Source: CAYXRS01 sp964636485 (lineage in GTDB: Bacteria; Gemmatimonadota; Gemmatimonadetes; Gemmatimonadales; Gemmatimonadaceae). Taken from it: 11,435 nucleotides of DNA. The stretch spans positions 1 to 11,435 of the forward strand of contig CAZWSO010000078.1 in the NCBI GenBank assembly GCA_964636485.1, given 5' to 3'. The notes beneath the pieces were generated by a model, which was given only the letters and a program-made list of their open reading frames with translations, was not told where the DNA came from and ran no database searches. Position numbers and translations under genes: made by a program. This document shows positions 1-6,704 of this stretch, one piece after another. The stretch's first letter is position 1; every line of letters begins with the position of its first letter.

Positions 1-337
1 CCGGGCTGGGCTCCGGCGCTACCGGCACGTATGCAACCTCCTCGGTGGCGTCAGCGGTGCCGGGCGCTTCGGCGTTGGCTACCGGGGCCGGAGTGCGAAC
101 TGGCGCGCGAGTGGGTGAGGGGGCACGTCGAGGCGCCGGACGCGGTGCGGCGTACGGTGCCAGCTCCTGCGCGGAGATCACCTGCTGCTGGGCGAACTGT
201 GCCCCCGCCAGCTCCGGCGTCTCGGCCTGCGCAAGCTCGAGGTCGCGAAGCATGTCCTCGCTCACCTGGGACGAGCTTCCCGCACAGGCCGCCACGAACG
301 CGACCGCCGACAGGGGGATCATTACGGACTTCCGCAT
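1..337 (-). CDS. Putative lipoprotein, Pro/Ala-rich, C-terminus beyond window
   Basis: Partial gene reading leftwards off the window edge; 112 residues are visible. It starts at ATG 337-335 with a GGAG about 10 nt upstream. The N-terminus (MRKSVMIPLSAVAFVAAC) is a lipoprotein signal with lipobox VAAC and Cys18, so I infer a lipid-anchored envelope protein. Residues 25-60 are polar and Glu/Gln-rich. From about residue 60 to the edge the chain is rich in Pro, Ala and Arg, a disordered linker that probably leads to a domain outside the window. I do not recognise a family. The reading frame beats the overlapping frames here because it alone gives a signal peptide, a ribosome site and a sensible composition. 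It diverges from the lipoprotein gene starting at 538, across a spacer full of inverted repeats. Confidence 0.72.
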   Translation of the reverse strand, partial: MRKSVMIPLSAVAFVAACAGSSSQVSEDMLRDLELAQAETPELAGAQFAQQQVISAQELAPYAAPRPAPRRAPSPTRAPVRTPAPVANAEAPGTADATEEVAYVPVAPEPSP

Positions 338-408
338 CTCGCCTCGCTCCACCAGAACCGCGACATTCGCCTTGAGGAAGTGTACTCACGATGGCGCGGA
401 CTGGCCAT

Positions 409-510
409 TGCCATGGCACCGATCGTTCCACCAGTAATGCCGCTACTGGGCAGATCGAGCGTTTTGGACGTCCGCCATGGTGGACACCTCCTGTCCCGAG
501 TGGGGGACAG
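409..510. promoter_or_regulatory. Cluster of inverted repeats between divergent lipoprotein genes
   Basis: Four dyad elements lie within about 100 bp of the 200-bp spacer. TGCCATGGCA (409-418) is a perfect palindrome. CCAGTA/TACTGG (431-436 and 444-449) has a 7-nt loop. GTCCGCCATGGTGGAC (470-485) has one mismatched pair. CTGTCCC/GGGACAG (491-497 and 504-510) is a 7-bp stem with a 6-nt loop. The first and third are both centred on CCATGG. The last would lie in the leader of the gene starting at 538, about 10 nt before its GGAG. Operator or RNA-structure roles are inference. I could not assign a convincing promoter for either gene. Confidence 0.4.
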
Positions 511-537
511 TGGGTGCCCTTTCACCGGAGCTCGAGA

Positions 538-1038
538 ATGAGACATACCCCGCTCTCCGCCGTGTGCTGTCTCGCTCTGCTCGCTGCCTGCGGCGCGGCT
601 GAAGGCCCCATCTCGGAGACCGAGCGCGCCGCCATTGCCGACACACTTCGAGCGCGCATCGCCGCCGCGCACGACTTCGCCGCCGAAGGCGACCAAGTGG
701 AGCGGTTGATGAGCCTGTATCCCGACGGCCGCGTCGTGTCCACCAGCGGCGGCCTGATCACGACCACGCATGATTCGCTGGAGATCGTCATCCGCGACTT
801 CTGGGAGCAGGTGGGCGTGCGCATGCAGAACCCAACCTTCCGCTGGACCGAGTCGCACGTGGACGTACTATCGCACGATGCCGCCGTGCTTACGGGGCGT
901 TACAGCATCCCCCACCTCAACCCGCGCGGCGAGCCGCACGACGTTACGGGCGTATGGACAGCCGCCTTTGCGCGGCGCAACGGCCAGTGGGTTATCGTGC
1001 AGGAGCACCTGTGGGAGGCACCGGCCCAGCCGCAATGA
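538..1038 (+). CDS. SnoaL/DUF4440-like lipoprotein
   Basis: A 166-residue protein. I chose ATG 538 because it has GGAG 9 nt upstream and opens with a lipoprotein signal (MRHTPLSAVCCLALLAAC, Cys18). The same frame stays open upstream to 391, but that part has no signal or family character. The mature part follows the NTF2-like pattern of SnoaL/DUF4440 proteins: a helix of about residues 26-50 (ISETERAAIADTLRARI), a 'VERLMSLYPDGRVVSTSGG' strand region, a second helix near 'DSLEIVIRDFWEQV', and C-terminal strands 'VLTGRYSIP', 'GVWTAAFARRNGQWVIVQEHLWE'. The closing R-x-NGQW-x-I-x-x-x-H is typical of DUF4440-type folds. Such folds serve as small-molecule binding or isomerase-like scaffolds; no catalytic set can be named. 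It probably sits at the outer membrane as a lipoprotein. It converges on the acetyltransferase gene ending at 1148. Confidence 0.8.
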   Translation: MRHTPLSAVCCLALLAACGAAEGPISETERAAIADTLRARIAAAHDFAAEGDQVERLMSLYPDGRVVSTSGGLITTTHDSLEIVIRDFWEQVGVRMQNPTFRWTESHVDVLSHDAAVLTGRYSIPHLNPRGEPHDVTGVWTAAFARRNGQWVIVQEHLWEAPAQPQ

Positions 1039-1087
1039 TCGGCAGTGACCTGCGGCCGAGTGCGACTGGCTGCCATCAGAACCAGAG

Positions 1088-1113
1088 GGCTCTTCAGGAA
1101 CAGAGCGCCCTTT
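1088..1113. terminator. Possible terminator between convergent genes
   Basis: A GGGCTCT arm (1087/1088-1093) and an AGAGCGCCC arm (1102-1110) form a GC-rich stem with a bulged base and an 8-nt loop. TTT (1111-1113) follows on the plus strand. It lies 50 nt after the lipoprotein stop at 1038 and 35 nt from the convergent acetyltransferase stop, where a shared terminator would be expected. The T-run is short, so Rho-independent function is only possible. Confidence 0.35.
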
Positions 1114-1147
1114 GACGGCATCCCGGCCAGGATCCTCCAGCCTCGCT

Positions 1148-1636
1148 CTATCGCCCCCGCGCCAGAGTATCGAGCGAGTCCCCTGACACCCGAAACACAG
1201 TCCATCCATCCAGCGGAACCGCGCCCAGCGAGCGGTAGAACGCGATGGCGGACTCGTTCCAGTCGAGCACACTCCACTCCAGACGCCCGCAGCCACGCTC
1301 CACGGCAATCTGTGCCAGCCGCTCGAGCAGCGCCTTGCCGATGCCACGGCCGCGCAGAGACGGACGAACGAACAGGTCCTCCAGATAGATGCCGCGCCGC
1401 CCGAGAAAGGTGGAGAAGTTGTGAAAGAAGAGAGCGAACCCGGCAGGCTCGTCGCCGAGCCGCGCCACGAGCCCGTCAACGAAGCGGTGCGCGCCGAACA
1501 TCGCGTTGCGCATCCCCTCCTCGGTCGCCACCACCTCGTGCGCCATGCGCTCGTAGACGGCAAGCTCGTAGCTGAGCTGCAGGATCAGTGGAACGTCATC
1601 CTCCGTCGCCGTCGAGATGACGAGGTCGTCGCTCAC
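1148..1636 (-). CDS. GNAT acetyltransferase, diamine (SSAT-like) type
   Basis: A 162-residue GNAT enzyme that transfers acetyl from acetyl-CoA to an amine. The acetyl-CoA pyrophosphate loop is RGRGIG (95-100) after the YLEDLFV strand (84-90). WNESAIAFYRSLGA follows, with Tyr134 at the catalytic Tyr position. The YLED-x-FV and WNE-x-x-x-x-FY pattern and the length match the spermidine/spermine or thialysine N-acetyltransferase branch (SAT1/SAT2-like), where Glu86 would correspond to the active-site Glu. The substrate could be a polyamine, a lysine analogue or another diamine. It starts at GTG 1636-1634, overlapping the TGA of the HAD gene (GTGA), with an AGGGGGG ribosome site. It is therefore probably translationally coupled as the last gene of the ferredoxin-HAD-GNAT operon. 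Confidence 0.88.
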   Translation of the reverse strand: MSDDLVISTATEDDVPLILQLSYELAVYERMAHEVVATEEGMRNAMFGAHRFVDGLVARLGDEPAGFALFFHNFSTFLGRRGIYLEDLFVRPSLRGRGIGKALLERLAQIAVERGCGRLEWSVLDWNESAIAFYRSLGAVPLDGWTVFRVSGDSLDTLARGR

Positions 1637-2373
1637 GTTCCCCCCTCCGGCTCCATCTGCTCCAGCAGATAGTCGCGCAGCTCGGCAAAGGAGCGCGCCA
1701 CGAACTCGGCCGCGCTCGGCCCGCGGGATCCGTTGAAGTCCACCCGCACCGCCCGCATACCCGCCTCCAGCGCGCCGCGCACATCGGTCCGCTCGTTGTC
1801 GCCGATGTGGATCACCTCCGGCGCCGAAACGCCAAGCGCTTCCAGCGCGGCGGTGAACGGCTCGCGGCGCGGCTTGGCGTGACCGAGATCCACCGAGTAG
1901 ATGCGGGCACCGAATAGCGTCAGCAGACCGTCGCGCTCGAGCAGCCGGTCCTGAGCGGAACCAGAGGCAAACCCGGTGTCTGAGATAATCGCCAGCGGCA
2001 CGCGGCCGGCGACGAGCTGAAGCGCCGAGCGCGCCCCGGCGATGAGCAGCGGCGGCAGCTCGACGAGCACCTCATCCACCGCCCGGCAAGCAGCCGCCAC
2101 GTGCTCGCAGTCCTCTGGCCGGTCGACCTGGAGCCGCGCCAGCATCCACCTGATCCGCTCAGCCGCCGTGTAGCCCCTGTGCTCCTCCCTCCACCACCGC
2201 TCCGCCTCCCTTCCAGACGCGGCGTACAGCGACACGAACTCCTCTTCCGTCACCGGCCGGCCGATCCGCTCCAGCATACGGCGAAGCGCCGCCTGCCTGC
2301 GAACCTTACGCTCAGGCTCGGCGGCGCCTTCGTAGATCGTGTCCCAGTAGTCAAATGTGAGGGCGGACAGCAT
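1633..2373 (-). CDS. HAD-superfamily hydrolase with Trp at the Asp+2 position
   Basis: A 246-residue class IA-like HAD enzyme with a helical cap at about residues 15-110. Motif I is LTFDYWDTI: the nucleophile is Asp8, but the usual Asp two places on is Trp10. Motif II is IISDTGF (Ser131), motif III Lys167 (HAKPRREPF), and motif IV GDNERTD (Asp192, Asp197). Nucleophile, Ser, Lys and metal-binding acids are present, so the fold and covalent-intermediate chemistry look intact. The missing general acid/base recalls 2-haloacid dehalogenases, which have Tyr there, and suggests a modified phosphatase or another hydrolase. It starts at ATG 2373, 12 nt after the ferredoxin stop, and its own stop overlaps the acetyltransferase start. 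It is the middle gene of a three-gene operon. Substrate unknown. Confidence 0.87.
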   Translation of the reverse strand: MLSALTFDYWDTIYEGAAEPERKVRRQAALRRMLERIGRPVTEEEFVSLYAASGREAERWWREEHRGYTAAERIRWMLARLQVDRPEDCEHVAAACRAVDEVLVELPPLLIAGARSALQLVAGRVPLAIISDTGFASGSAQDRLLERDGLLTLFGARIYSVDLGHAKPRREPFTAALEALGVSAPEVIHIGDNERTDVRGALEAGMRAVRVDFNGSRGPSAAEFVARSFAELRDYLLEQMEPEGGT

Positions 2374-2385
2374 CGGAGGCCGTTC

Positions 2386-2649
2386 TCACCTTGTCGGCCT
2401 CTGCGGCGGATCGTCGCCCTGGAACACCTCGGCGTTGAGCTTGATGTACTTCTGAAGGTGCGAGGGCACGTCCTCCTCGGGGAAGATCGCGGTCACCGGA
2501 CATTCGGGCTCGCAGGCGCCGCAGTCGATGCATTCGTCAGGATGGATGAAGAGCTGCTCCGGACCCTCGTAGATGCAGTCCACCGGACATACATCAACGC
2601 AGGCCTTGTCCTTCGTCCCAATGCACGCTTCGGTGATCACGTACGGCAT
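2386..2649 (-). CDS. fdxA: 7Fe-type ferredoxin (3Fe-4S plus 4Fe-4S)
   Basis: An 87-residue cytoplasmic electron carrier. Eight Cys lie at 9, 17, 21, 25, 40, 43, 46 and 50, in the arrangement C-x7-C-x3-CP followed by C-x2-C-x2-C-x3-CP. By analogy with Azotobacter-type 7Fe ferredoxins, Cys9, Cys17 and Cys50 would hold a [3Fe-4S] cluster. Cys21, Cys40, Cys43 and Cys46 would hold a [4Fe-4S] cluster, leaving Cys25 free. 'CIGTKDKACVDVCP' and 'HPDECIDCGACEPECP' are near-diagnostic for the FdxA family. The Pro-rich tail after residue 75 is short. It starts at ATG 2649 with GAGG upstream and leads the HAD-GNAT operon. It diverges from the molybdenum hydroxylase genes, so it may be that enzyme's electron acceptor; that link is inference. 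Confidence 0.93.
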   Translation of the reverse strand: MPYVITEACIGTKDKACVDVCPVDCIYEGPEQLFIHPDECIDCGACEPECPVTAIFPEEDVPSHLQKYIKLNAEVFQGDDPPQRPTR

Positions 2650-2671
2650 GTAAGCCTCGGTGCTGATTCCA

Positions 2672-2685
2672 CCGCCCGCAGGCGG
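2672..2685. repeat. Small GC hairpin in divergent ferredoxin/hydroxylase spacer
   Basis: CCGCC (2672-2676) and GGCGG (2681-2685) form a perfect 5-bp stem with a 4-nt loop, in the 136-bp spacer between the ferredoxin start and the [2Fe-2S] subunit start. On the minus strand it falls 23-36 nt upstream of the ferredoxin ATG, close to or inside its leader. I find no confident promoter hexamers for either gene in this spacer. Confidence 0.3.
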
Positions 2686-2785
2686 CCTCAGTCGAAAGAT
2701 ATGCGACTTCGCGCGCCACGACAGGTGGCCGGCGCCTGGGCGATACCTCTTCCCTCCTCAATCATGGCAAGTTACTTACCCCCCC

Positions 2786-3316
2786 ATGCATCTCACCGTG
2801 AATGGCGTTCGACACGGGGTGAATGCGCCTCCGCATGAGACGCTGCTGTCGGTACTGCGAGACCGTCTCGCCCTCACGGGCGCCAAGTCCGTCTGCGAGC
2901 GCGGCGAGTGCGGCGCCTGCACGGTCCTTCTCGATGGCGCGCCTGCCTACGCCTGTCTGACTCTCGCCGCCGGCTGCGAGGACGCCGAGATCACGACCAT
3001 AGAGGGACTTGAGCGTGATGGCGTCGTCCACCCGCTCCAGCGCGCCTTCATCCAGCATGATGCCGTTCAGTGCGGATTCTGTACCCCGGGGCAGATTCTC
3101 GCCGCCGTCGCCCTCCTCGAGCGTGAACCGGAGCCGTCTGAGGAAGACATCAGACGCTGGATGAGCGGCAATCTCTGCCGCTGCGGCACCTACCCGAAGA
3201 TCGTGCGCGCAATTACCGCTGCGGCCGCCGAGATGAGAATGGGGAACGCCGAGGCGAGAGCGCCGGGCGTCAACACGAGTGCAGCGGGCGCCGCAGCCGA
3301 GCAGCATGAGCGCTGA
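2786..3316 (+). CDS. Xanthine dehydrogenase-family [2Fe-2S] subunit
   Basis: The 176-residue small subunit of a molybdenum hydroxylase. The N-terminal plant-type [2Fe-2S] domain has Cys37, Cys42, Cys45 and Cys57 (C-x4-C-x2-C-x11-C). The helical C-terminal [2Fe-2S] domain has QCGFCTPG (Cys96, Cys99) and LCRCG (Cys131, Cys133). Gln95 corresponds to the residue that contacts the pterin in this family. The two clusters carry electrons from Moco to FAD. I chose ATG 2786 because 'MHLTVNGVRHGV' matches the family's usual start. The 42 upstream codons open from 2660 show no signal peptide and no TAT Arg-Arg motif, unlike the periplasmic PaoA/YagT, so this enzyme is probably cytoplasmic. A 30-residue Ala-rich tail follows the domain. 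It overlaps the large-subunit gene by 11 nt. Confidence 0.93.
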   Translation: MHLTVNGVRHGVNAPPHETLLSVLRDRLALTGAKSVCERGECGACTVLLDGAPAYACLTLAAGCEDAEITTIEGLERDGVVHPLQRAFIQHDAVQCGFCTPGQILAAVALLEREPEPSEEDIRRWMSGNLCRCGTYPKIVRAITAAAAEMRMGNAEARAPGVNTSAAGAAAEQHER

Positions 3317-5684
3317 GGGCGGACAGCCGCGCGGTCCGAGGCCCGGGCACGAGAGCGCGCCAGCCGCACCGCAGGTCCCCCGGGGGGCGGCGCAGGACGG
3401 TGCACGCTTCATTACCACGCGCGTCGAAGTGGAAGGTCGCGAGGAGATCCGGGTCGTCGAGCGTCCCGCCTTCGAGCCGGCGCCGTGGGTGGAGGAGACA
3501 TCGCTGGCCGTTGTAGGCACCCGCGTGGAGCGCGCCGATGCGCTCGAGAAGGTGACAGGGCGAGCGATCTACACGGCCGACCTCCGAAGACCCGGCATGC
3601 TCTACGCCGCCATCCTGCGATCGCCGGTTGCGCGCGGGCGCATCCGGCGGCTCGATCTCGCCCCCGCTCTCGACATGCCCGGCGTACGTGATGCGGTCAC
3701 GGACGCCGAGCTTGGCGGGATCCGCCACGACGGCCATCCCCTCATGGATCGGGAGATCCGCTTCGCCGGGCAGCCGCTGGCCGCGGTGTGCGCCGACAGC
3801 CGCGAGCTGGCGCGGCGCGCTCTCGAGCTCATCGTCCTCGACATCGATGCGGAACCGCCCATGGTGACGCCGGGCGCCGCCCTGGCAGACGGAGCGCCGC
3901 ACATCCGCGGCCGCGGCAATCGCTCACGGAACTCGCCGCGCACGCTCGAGCGCGGCAATGCCGAGCGCGGTTTGGCGGAATCGGAAGTGGTCATCACTCG
4001 TAAGTACCGCACGCCGGTCGCGCTGCACACACCGCTGGAGCCGCACGCGGCGGTGGCGGAGTGGGAGGGCGAGCACCTCACGGTGTGGGAATCCACGCAG
4101 GGAATCTTCGCGGTGCGCTCGGATGTGGCGGCAGCGTTCTCGCTCCCCCTCGCCGGCGTACGCGTCATCAAGGACCACATGGGCGGCGGCTTCGGAGCGA
4201 AGAACGGCGCCGGACCACACACCTACGTGGCGGCCGCGCTCTCCCGCCGCACGGGCCGGCCGGTGAGCTGCGTGATGGATCGCGTGAGCGAGCAGCTGGA
4301 TGGCGGCAACCGCCCCGCTACAATGCAGCACGTCACGATCGGCGCTAAACGCGACGGCACCCTCATGGCAATCGTGATGGACGCCGAGGTGCAGCTCGGC
4401 GTCGGCGGCTGGGAGGGTGGTCCGGCGCGGATCTACCACGAGCTCTACCGCTGTCCGAACGTGCACACAACCGAGATCTTCGCGTACACGAACAGCTCGG
4501 CGATGGCGTCGTTCCGCGCCCCGGGACACACTGAGGGCGCGTTCGGGCTGGAGCGCATCATGGATGTGCTGGCGCGCGAGATCGGCATGGATCCGCTCGA
4601 TCTGCGCCGTCGCAACTATGCCGCCGACGACCAGTCGAAGGGGCGGCCGTATACGGACAAGCGGCTGGACGAGTGCTATAGCGCCGGCGCCGAGCGATTC
4701 GGCTGGGAGGTGCGGCGCGATCGCGGTGGCGGGAGAGTTCGGCGCGGCGTGGGAATGGCCTCGCAGGTGTGGGGCGGCGGCGGCGGGCCGCCGGCGTACG
4801 CCACCGTTCGTCTCAACCGGGATGGAAGCGTGGACGTTCTCACCGGATCGCAGGATCTGGGCACGGGCTCACGCACCGTGTTCGCTCAGATCGCCGCCGA
4901 ATCGCTGGGTGTGGAGCTGTCGTCGGTACGTGTGACGCTTGGCGACACGGAGCGTACGCCGTACACGGCCAACTCGTGGGGCTCGATCACCGTGTCCTCA
5001 GTAGGGCCCGCCGTGCGCATGGCCGCCGAGGATGCGCGAGCGCGTCTGCTGGAAGCTGCCGCGGCGTTCCTCGACTCGGAGCCGTCGGAATTGCGCCTGA
5101 CAAACGGCGAGATCGTTGCCGGCGACGACGGCCGCAGCATGCGTGTGGCGGAAGTCACCGAGAAGCTCGGTGACGTGATGATCATCGGCCAGGGATCGCG
5201 CGGGCCGAACCCCGATGGTCACACCATCGCGACCTTCGGCGCGCAGTTCGCCGAGGTCGAGGTGGATCTCGAAACCGGCGTGGTACGGGTGCTGCGCATC
5301 GTGGGCGCGCACGACTCCGGCCGCGTGATCAACCCGACCCTCGCCGAGAGCCAGCTGGAGGGCGGCATACTCCAGGGTCTGGGCTATGCGCTCTTCGAGG
5401 AGCGCGTGACGGATCAGTCGTTGGGCATCCCGCTCAACCCGACCATGCACGACTACAAGATCCCCACGCTCGCCGACCTGCCACGCATCGAAGCTTTCAC
5501 CGTGGGCGGTGCCGACGTGGTCGCCAATCACACGGGCGCCAAGGGCCTGGCCGAGTCCCCCATCATCCCCACCGCCCCCGCCATCGCCAACGCTGTCGCC
5601 GACGCCATAGGCGCGGAGGTGGACGAGATCCCGCTTACACCCTGGCGCGTGCTGGAAGCCAGCCGCAAGCCGCGGTTACCGTGA
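3306..5684 (+). CDS. Xanthine dehydrogenase-family molybdopterin-binding subunit
   Basis: The 792-residue catalytic subunit of a molybdenum hydroxylase, which binds Moco and hydroxylates a C-H or aldehyde carbon using water. Residues 1-65 are a Pro/Gly/Arg-rich extension. The a/b hammerhead domain begins at about 69 (VVGTRVERADALEKVTG). Moco motifs are STQGIF, GGGFGAK (293-299), FRAPG (403-407), TGSQDLGTG (513-521) and AKGLAES with the catalytic Glu at 750. The loop before FRAPG reads NSSAMAS. It has neither the AYxCSFR signature of form I CO dehydrogenase nor its Cys, so CO oxidation is unlikely. The substrate could be a purine, an N-heterocycle or an aldehyde. ATG 3306 is preferred to an upstream GTG at 3279; it overlaps the small-subunit stop. 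The matching FAD subunit is 4.2 kb away, at 9905. Confidence 0.93.
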   Translation: MSAEGGQPRGPRPGHESAPAAPQVPRGAAQDGARFITTRVEVEGREEIRVVERPAFEPAPWVEETSLAVVGTRVERADALEKVTGRAIYTADLRRPGMLYAAILRSPVARGRIRRLDLAPALDMPGVRDAVTDAELGGIRHDGHPLMDREIRFAGQPLAAVCADSRELARRALELIVLDIDAEPPMVTPGAALADGAPHIRGRGNRSRNSPRTLERGNAERGLAESEVVITRKYRTPVALHTPLEPHAAVAEWEGEHLTVWESTQGIFAVRSDVAAAFSLPLAGVRVIKDHMGGGFGAKNGAGPHTYVAAALSRRTGRPVSCVMDRVSEQLDGGNRPATMQHVTIGAKRDGTLMAIVMDAEVQLGVGGWEGGPARIYHELYRCPNVHTTEIFAYTNSSAMASFRAPGHTEGAFGLERIMDVLAREIGMDPLDLRRRNYAADDQSKGRPYTDKRLDECYSAGAERFGWEVRRDRGGGRVRRGVGMASQVWGGGGGPPAYATVRLNRDGSVDVLTGSQDLGTGSRTVFAQIAAESLGVELSSVRVTLGDTERTPYTANSWGSITVSSVGPAVRMAAEDARARLLEAAAAFLDSEPSELRLTNGEIVAGDDGRSMRVAEVTEKLGDVMIIGQGSRGPNPDGHTIATFGAQFAEVEVDLETGVVRVLRIVGAHDSGRVINPTLAESQLEGGILQGLGYALFEERVTDQSLGIPLNPTMHDYKIPTLADLPRIEAFTVGGADVVANHTGAKGLAESPIIPTAPAIANAVADAIGAEVDEIPLTPWRVLEASRKPRLP

Positions 5685-5689
5685 ACCGC
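5672..5689 (+). other. Hairpin spanning the large-subunit stop codon
   Basis: GCGGTT (5672-5677) and AACCGC (5684-5689) form a perfect 6-bp stem with a 6-nt loop that encloses the TGA at 5682-5684. No T-tract follows, so it is not a classical terminator. It might stabilise the 3' end or be chance in GC-rich sequence. The rest of the 5685-5790 spacer shows nothing I can support. Confidence 0.3.
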
Positions 5690-5790
5690 AGGGGCAGCGT
5701 CGCAGCCGGCATCCGTAAGAGCATTCCCCGCTGAGGATGCTGAGGTGCGCTAAGGCATTTTCTTCGCGGCGAGGCGACCTCCGGGAGCGC

Positions 5791-6642
5791 TCAGTCGTGA
5801 TGCGTGAGCTCCGTGAGCGCCACCCGGTACTCCCCCGCGTCCATGTCGTGGACGATGCGATACGCAGCGGGATACCAGCCCGGCTTCGGGTAGCGGGCCG
5901 GCGTCGGGATCGCCGTTGTCTCATCGGGGTTCGCGAGCAGATGCGCACGCGTGATCATCGGTTCGAGAAAGCTGATGTGCCCATCCCAGGAGCCGTAGAT
6001 GAACGTCTTGCTGAACGGCTTGTGCTCCGCGGGGTTCCCGAGCATTCCCTGGACCTCGGGCGAGCGCGAGTCCACCCAGTGCACGCCCATCTGCGGCACT
6101 GCGACGCTCGCCGGGTCGGCACCCGGCGGCGTGAACACCATGTAGAAGGGCGGCGCATGATCGTCCACGGGCAGCCGGTTGGCCTGCGCCGCGAAGTCGG
6201 CGGCGTCGGGAAGGATCGCCTCCACGGTGGCGCGAGGAAGCAGGTGAAAGTGATAATCGAAGTGGGGGATCCCATAGACCGGATCCGGCTCGTGGCCGTG
6301 CGGGTTCCACTCCACGCTCACGAACTCGTAGGGAGGCGGCGCCCCGTCGGGCAGCTGCATGGTCACACTAACCATCGTGTCTATCGCTTCGACCCCGTTC
6401 ATTGCGGCGGCATCGATGGCGACGCCGATCGCCGTCGGACGCCGTTCACCATCAGCGCTGTACTCGACGTACGTACGAGCGCTGCCACCGCCGAACGCCA
6501 CACTGGGGCCGTACGTACGGCCGGCGTTTGTGGATTGCGGATCGGAACCGGTCGCGCGATCCTGTTCGCGAGCGCAACCAGAGTACAGGAGGATTCCGCC
6601 GAAAACGAGGGCGGCGCTAAAACGGTGAGACAGACGGCGCAT
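5791..6642 (-). CDS. DUF5602/TTHB210-like lipoprotein
   Basis: A 283-residue exported protein. The signal MRRLSHRFSAALVFGGILLYSGC gives Cys23 as a probable lipid anchor; Tyr at lipobox -3 is slightly atypical. The mature part contains HGHEPDPVYGIPHFDYHFH (115-133), PQMGVHW (184-189) and FSKTFIYGSWDGHISFLEPM (210-229). The HFDxHFH, MGxHW and late EPM pattern matches what I recall of the DUF5602 family, whose characterised member TTHB210 of Thermus thermophilus is under sigma-E/anti-sigma-E control. His127, His131, His133, His188 and Glu227 could form a metal site; this is inference. It starts at ATG 6642 with GAGG 7 nt upstream, and a good promoter lies at 6675-6704. It is convergent with the hydroxylase large subunit. 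Function unknown. Confidence 0.8.
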   Translation of the reverse strand: MRRLSHRFSAALVFGGILLYSGCAREQDRATGSDPQSTNAGRTYGPSVAFGGGSARTYVEYSADGERRPTAIGVAIDAAAMNGVEAIDTMVSVTMQLPDGAPPPYEFVSVEWNPHGHEPDPVYGIPHFDYHFHLLPRATVEAILPDAADFAAQANRLPVDDHAPPFYMVFTPPGADPASVAVPQMGVHWVDSRSPEVQGMLGNPAEHKPFSKTFIYGSWDGHISFLEPMITRAHLLANPDETTAIPTPARYPKPGWYPAAYRIVHDMDAGEYRVALTELTHHD

Positions 6643-6674
6643 ACATGACCTCGGTGAGAGAAGCGATGTTCGAT

Positions 6675-6704
6675 ATTTTCAGCTTCCGCGCACCCGACTG
6701 TCAA
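6675..6704 (-). promoter_or_regulatory. Sigma70-like promoter of the DUF5602-like gene
   Basis: On the minus strand a perfect -35 TTGACA (6704-6699) is followed, after 18 nt, by GAAAAT (6680-6675, 4 of 6 to the -10 consensus). Transcription would start near 6668 and give a leader of about 25 nt with GAGG before the ATG at 6642. The region is AT-richer than its surroundings, and the position is right for this gene. Confidence 0.55.

Noticed and set aside
45..437. 130-codon plus-strand open frame at the left end
   Set aside because: Opposite the partial lipoprotein, which has a real signal peptide and start; this frame is Ala/Ser-rich without features.
408..438. Promoter TTGCCA/AGTAAT for the lipoprotein at 538
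   Set aside because: Spacing of 19 nt and only 4 of 6 matches in the -10; too weak to annotate in a region dense with palindromes.
868..1563. 231-codon minus-strand open frame
   Set aside because: Overlaps the GNAT gene in another frame and continues under the DUF4440-like gene; Arg/Trp/Ser-rich with no fold.
2386..2649. Plain 2[4Fe-4S] clostridial-type ferredoxin
   Set aside because: The first Cys motif is C-x7-C-x3-C, the 7Fe arrangement, not C-x2-C-x2-C.
2101..2838. 245-codon plus-strand open frame
   Set aside because: Runs antisense through the HAD and ferredoxin genes and into the [2Fe-2S] gene; composition is shadow-like and no motif is present.
3306..5684. CO dehydrogenase large subunit (CoxL)
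   Set aside because: The Cys-containing AYxCSFR loop is absent; the sequence there is AMASFRAPG.
5737..6648. 303-codon plus-strand open frame opposite the DUF5602-like gene
   Set aside because: Antisense frame in GC-rich DNA. Its product is Arg/Val/His-rich with no domain, while the minus strand has a signal peptide, a promoter, a ribosome site and family motifs.
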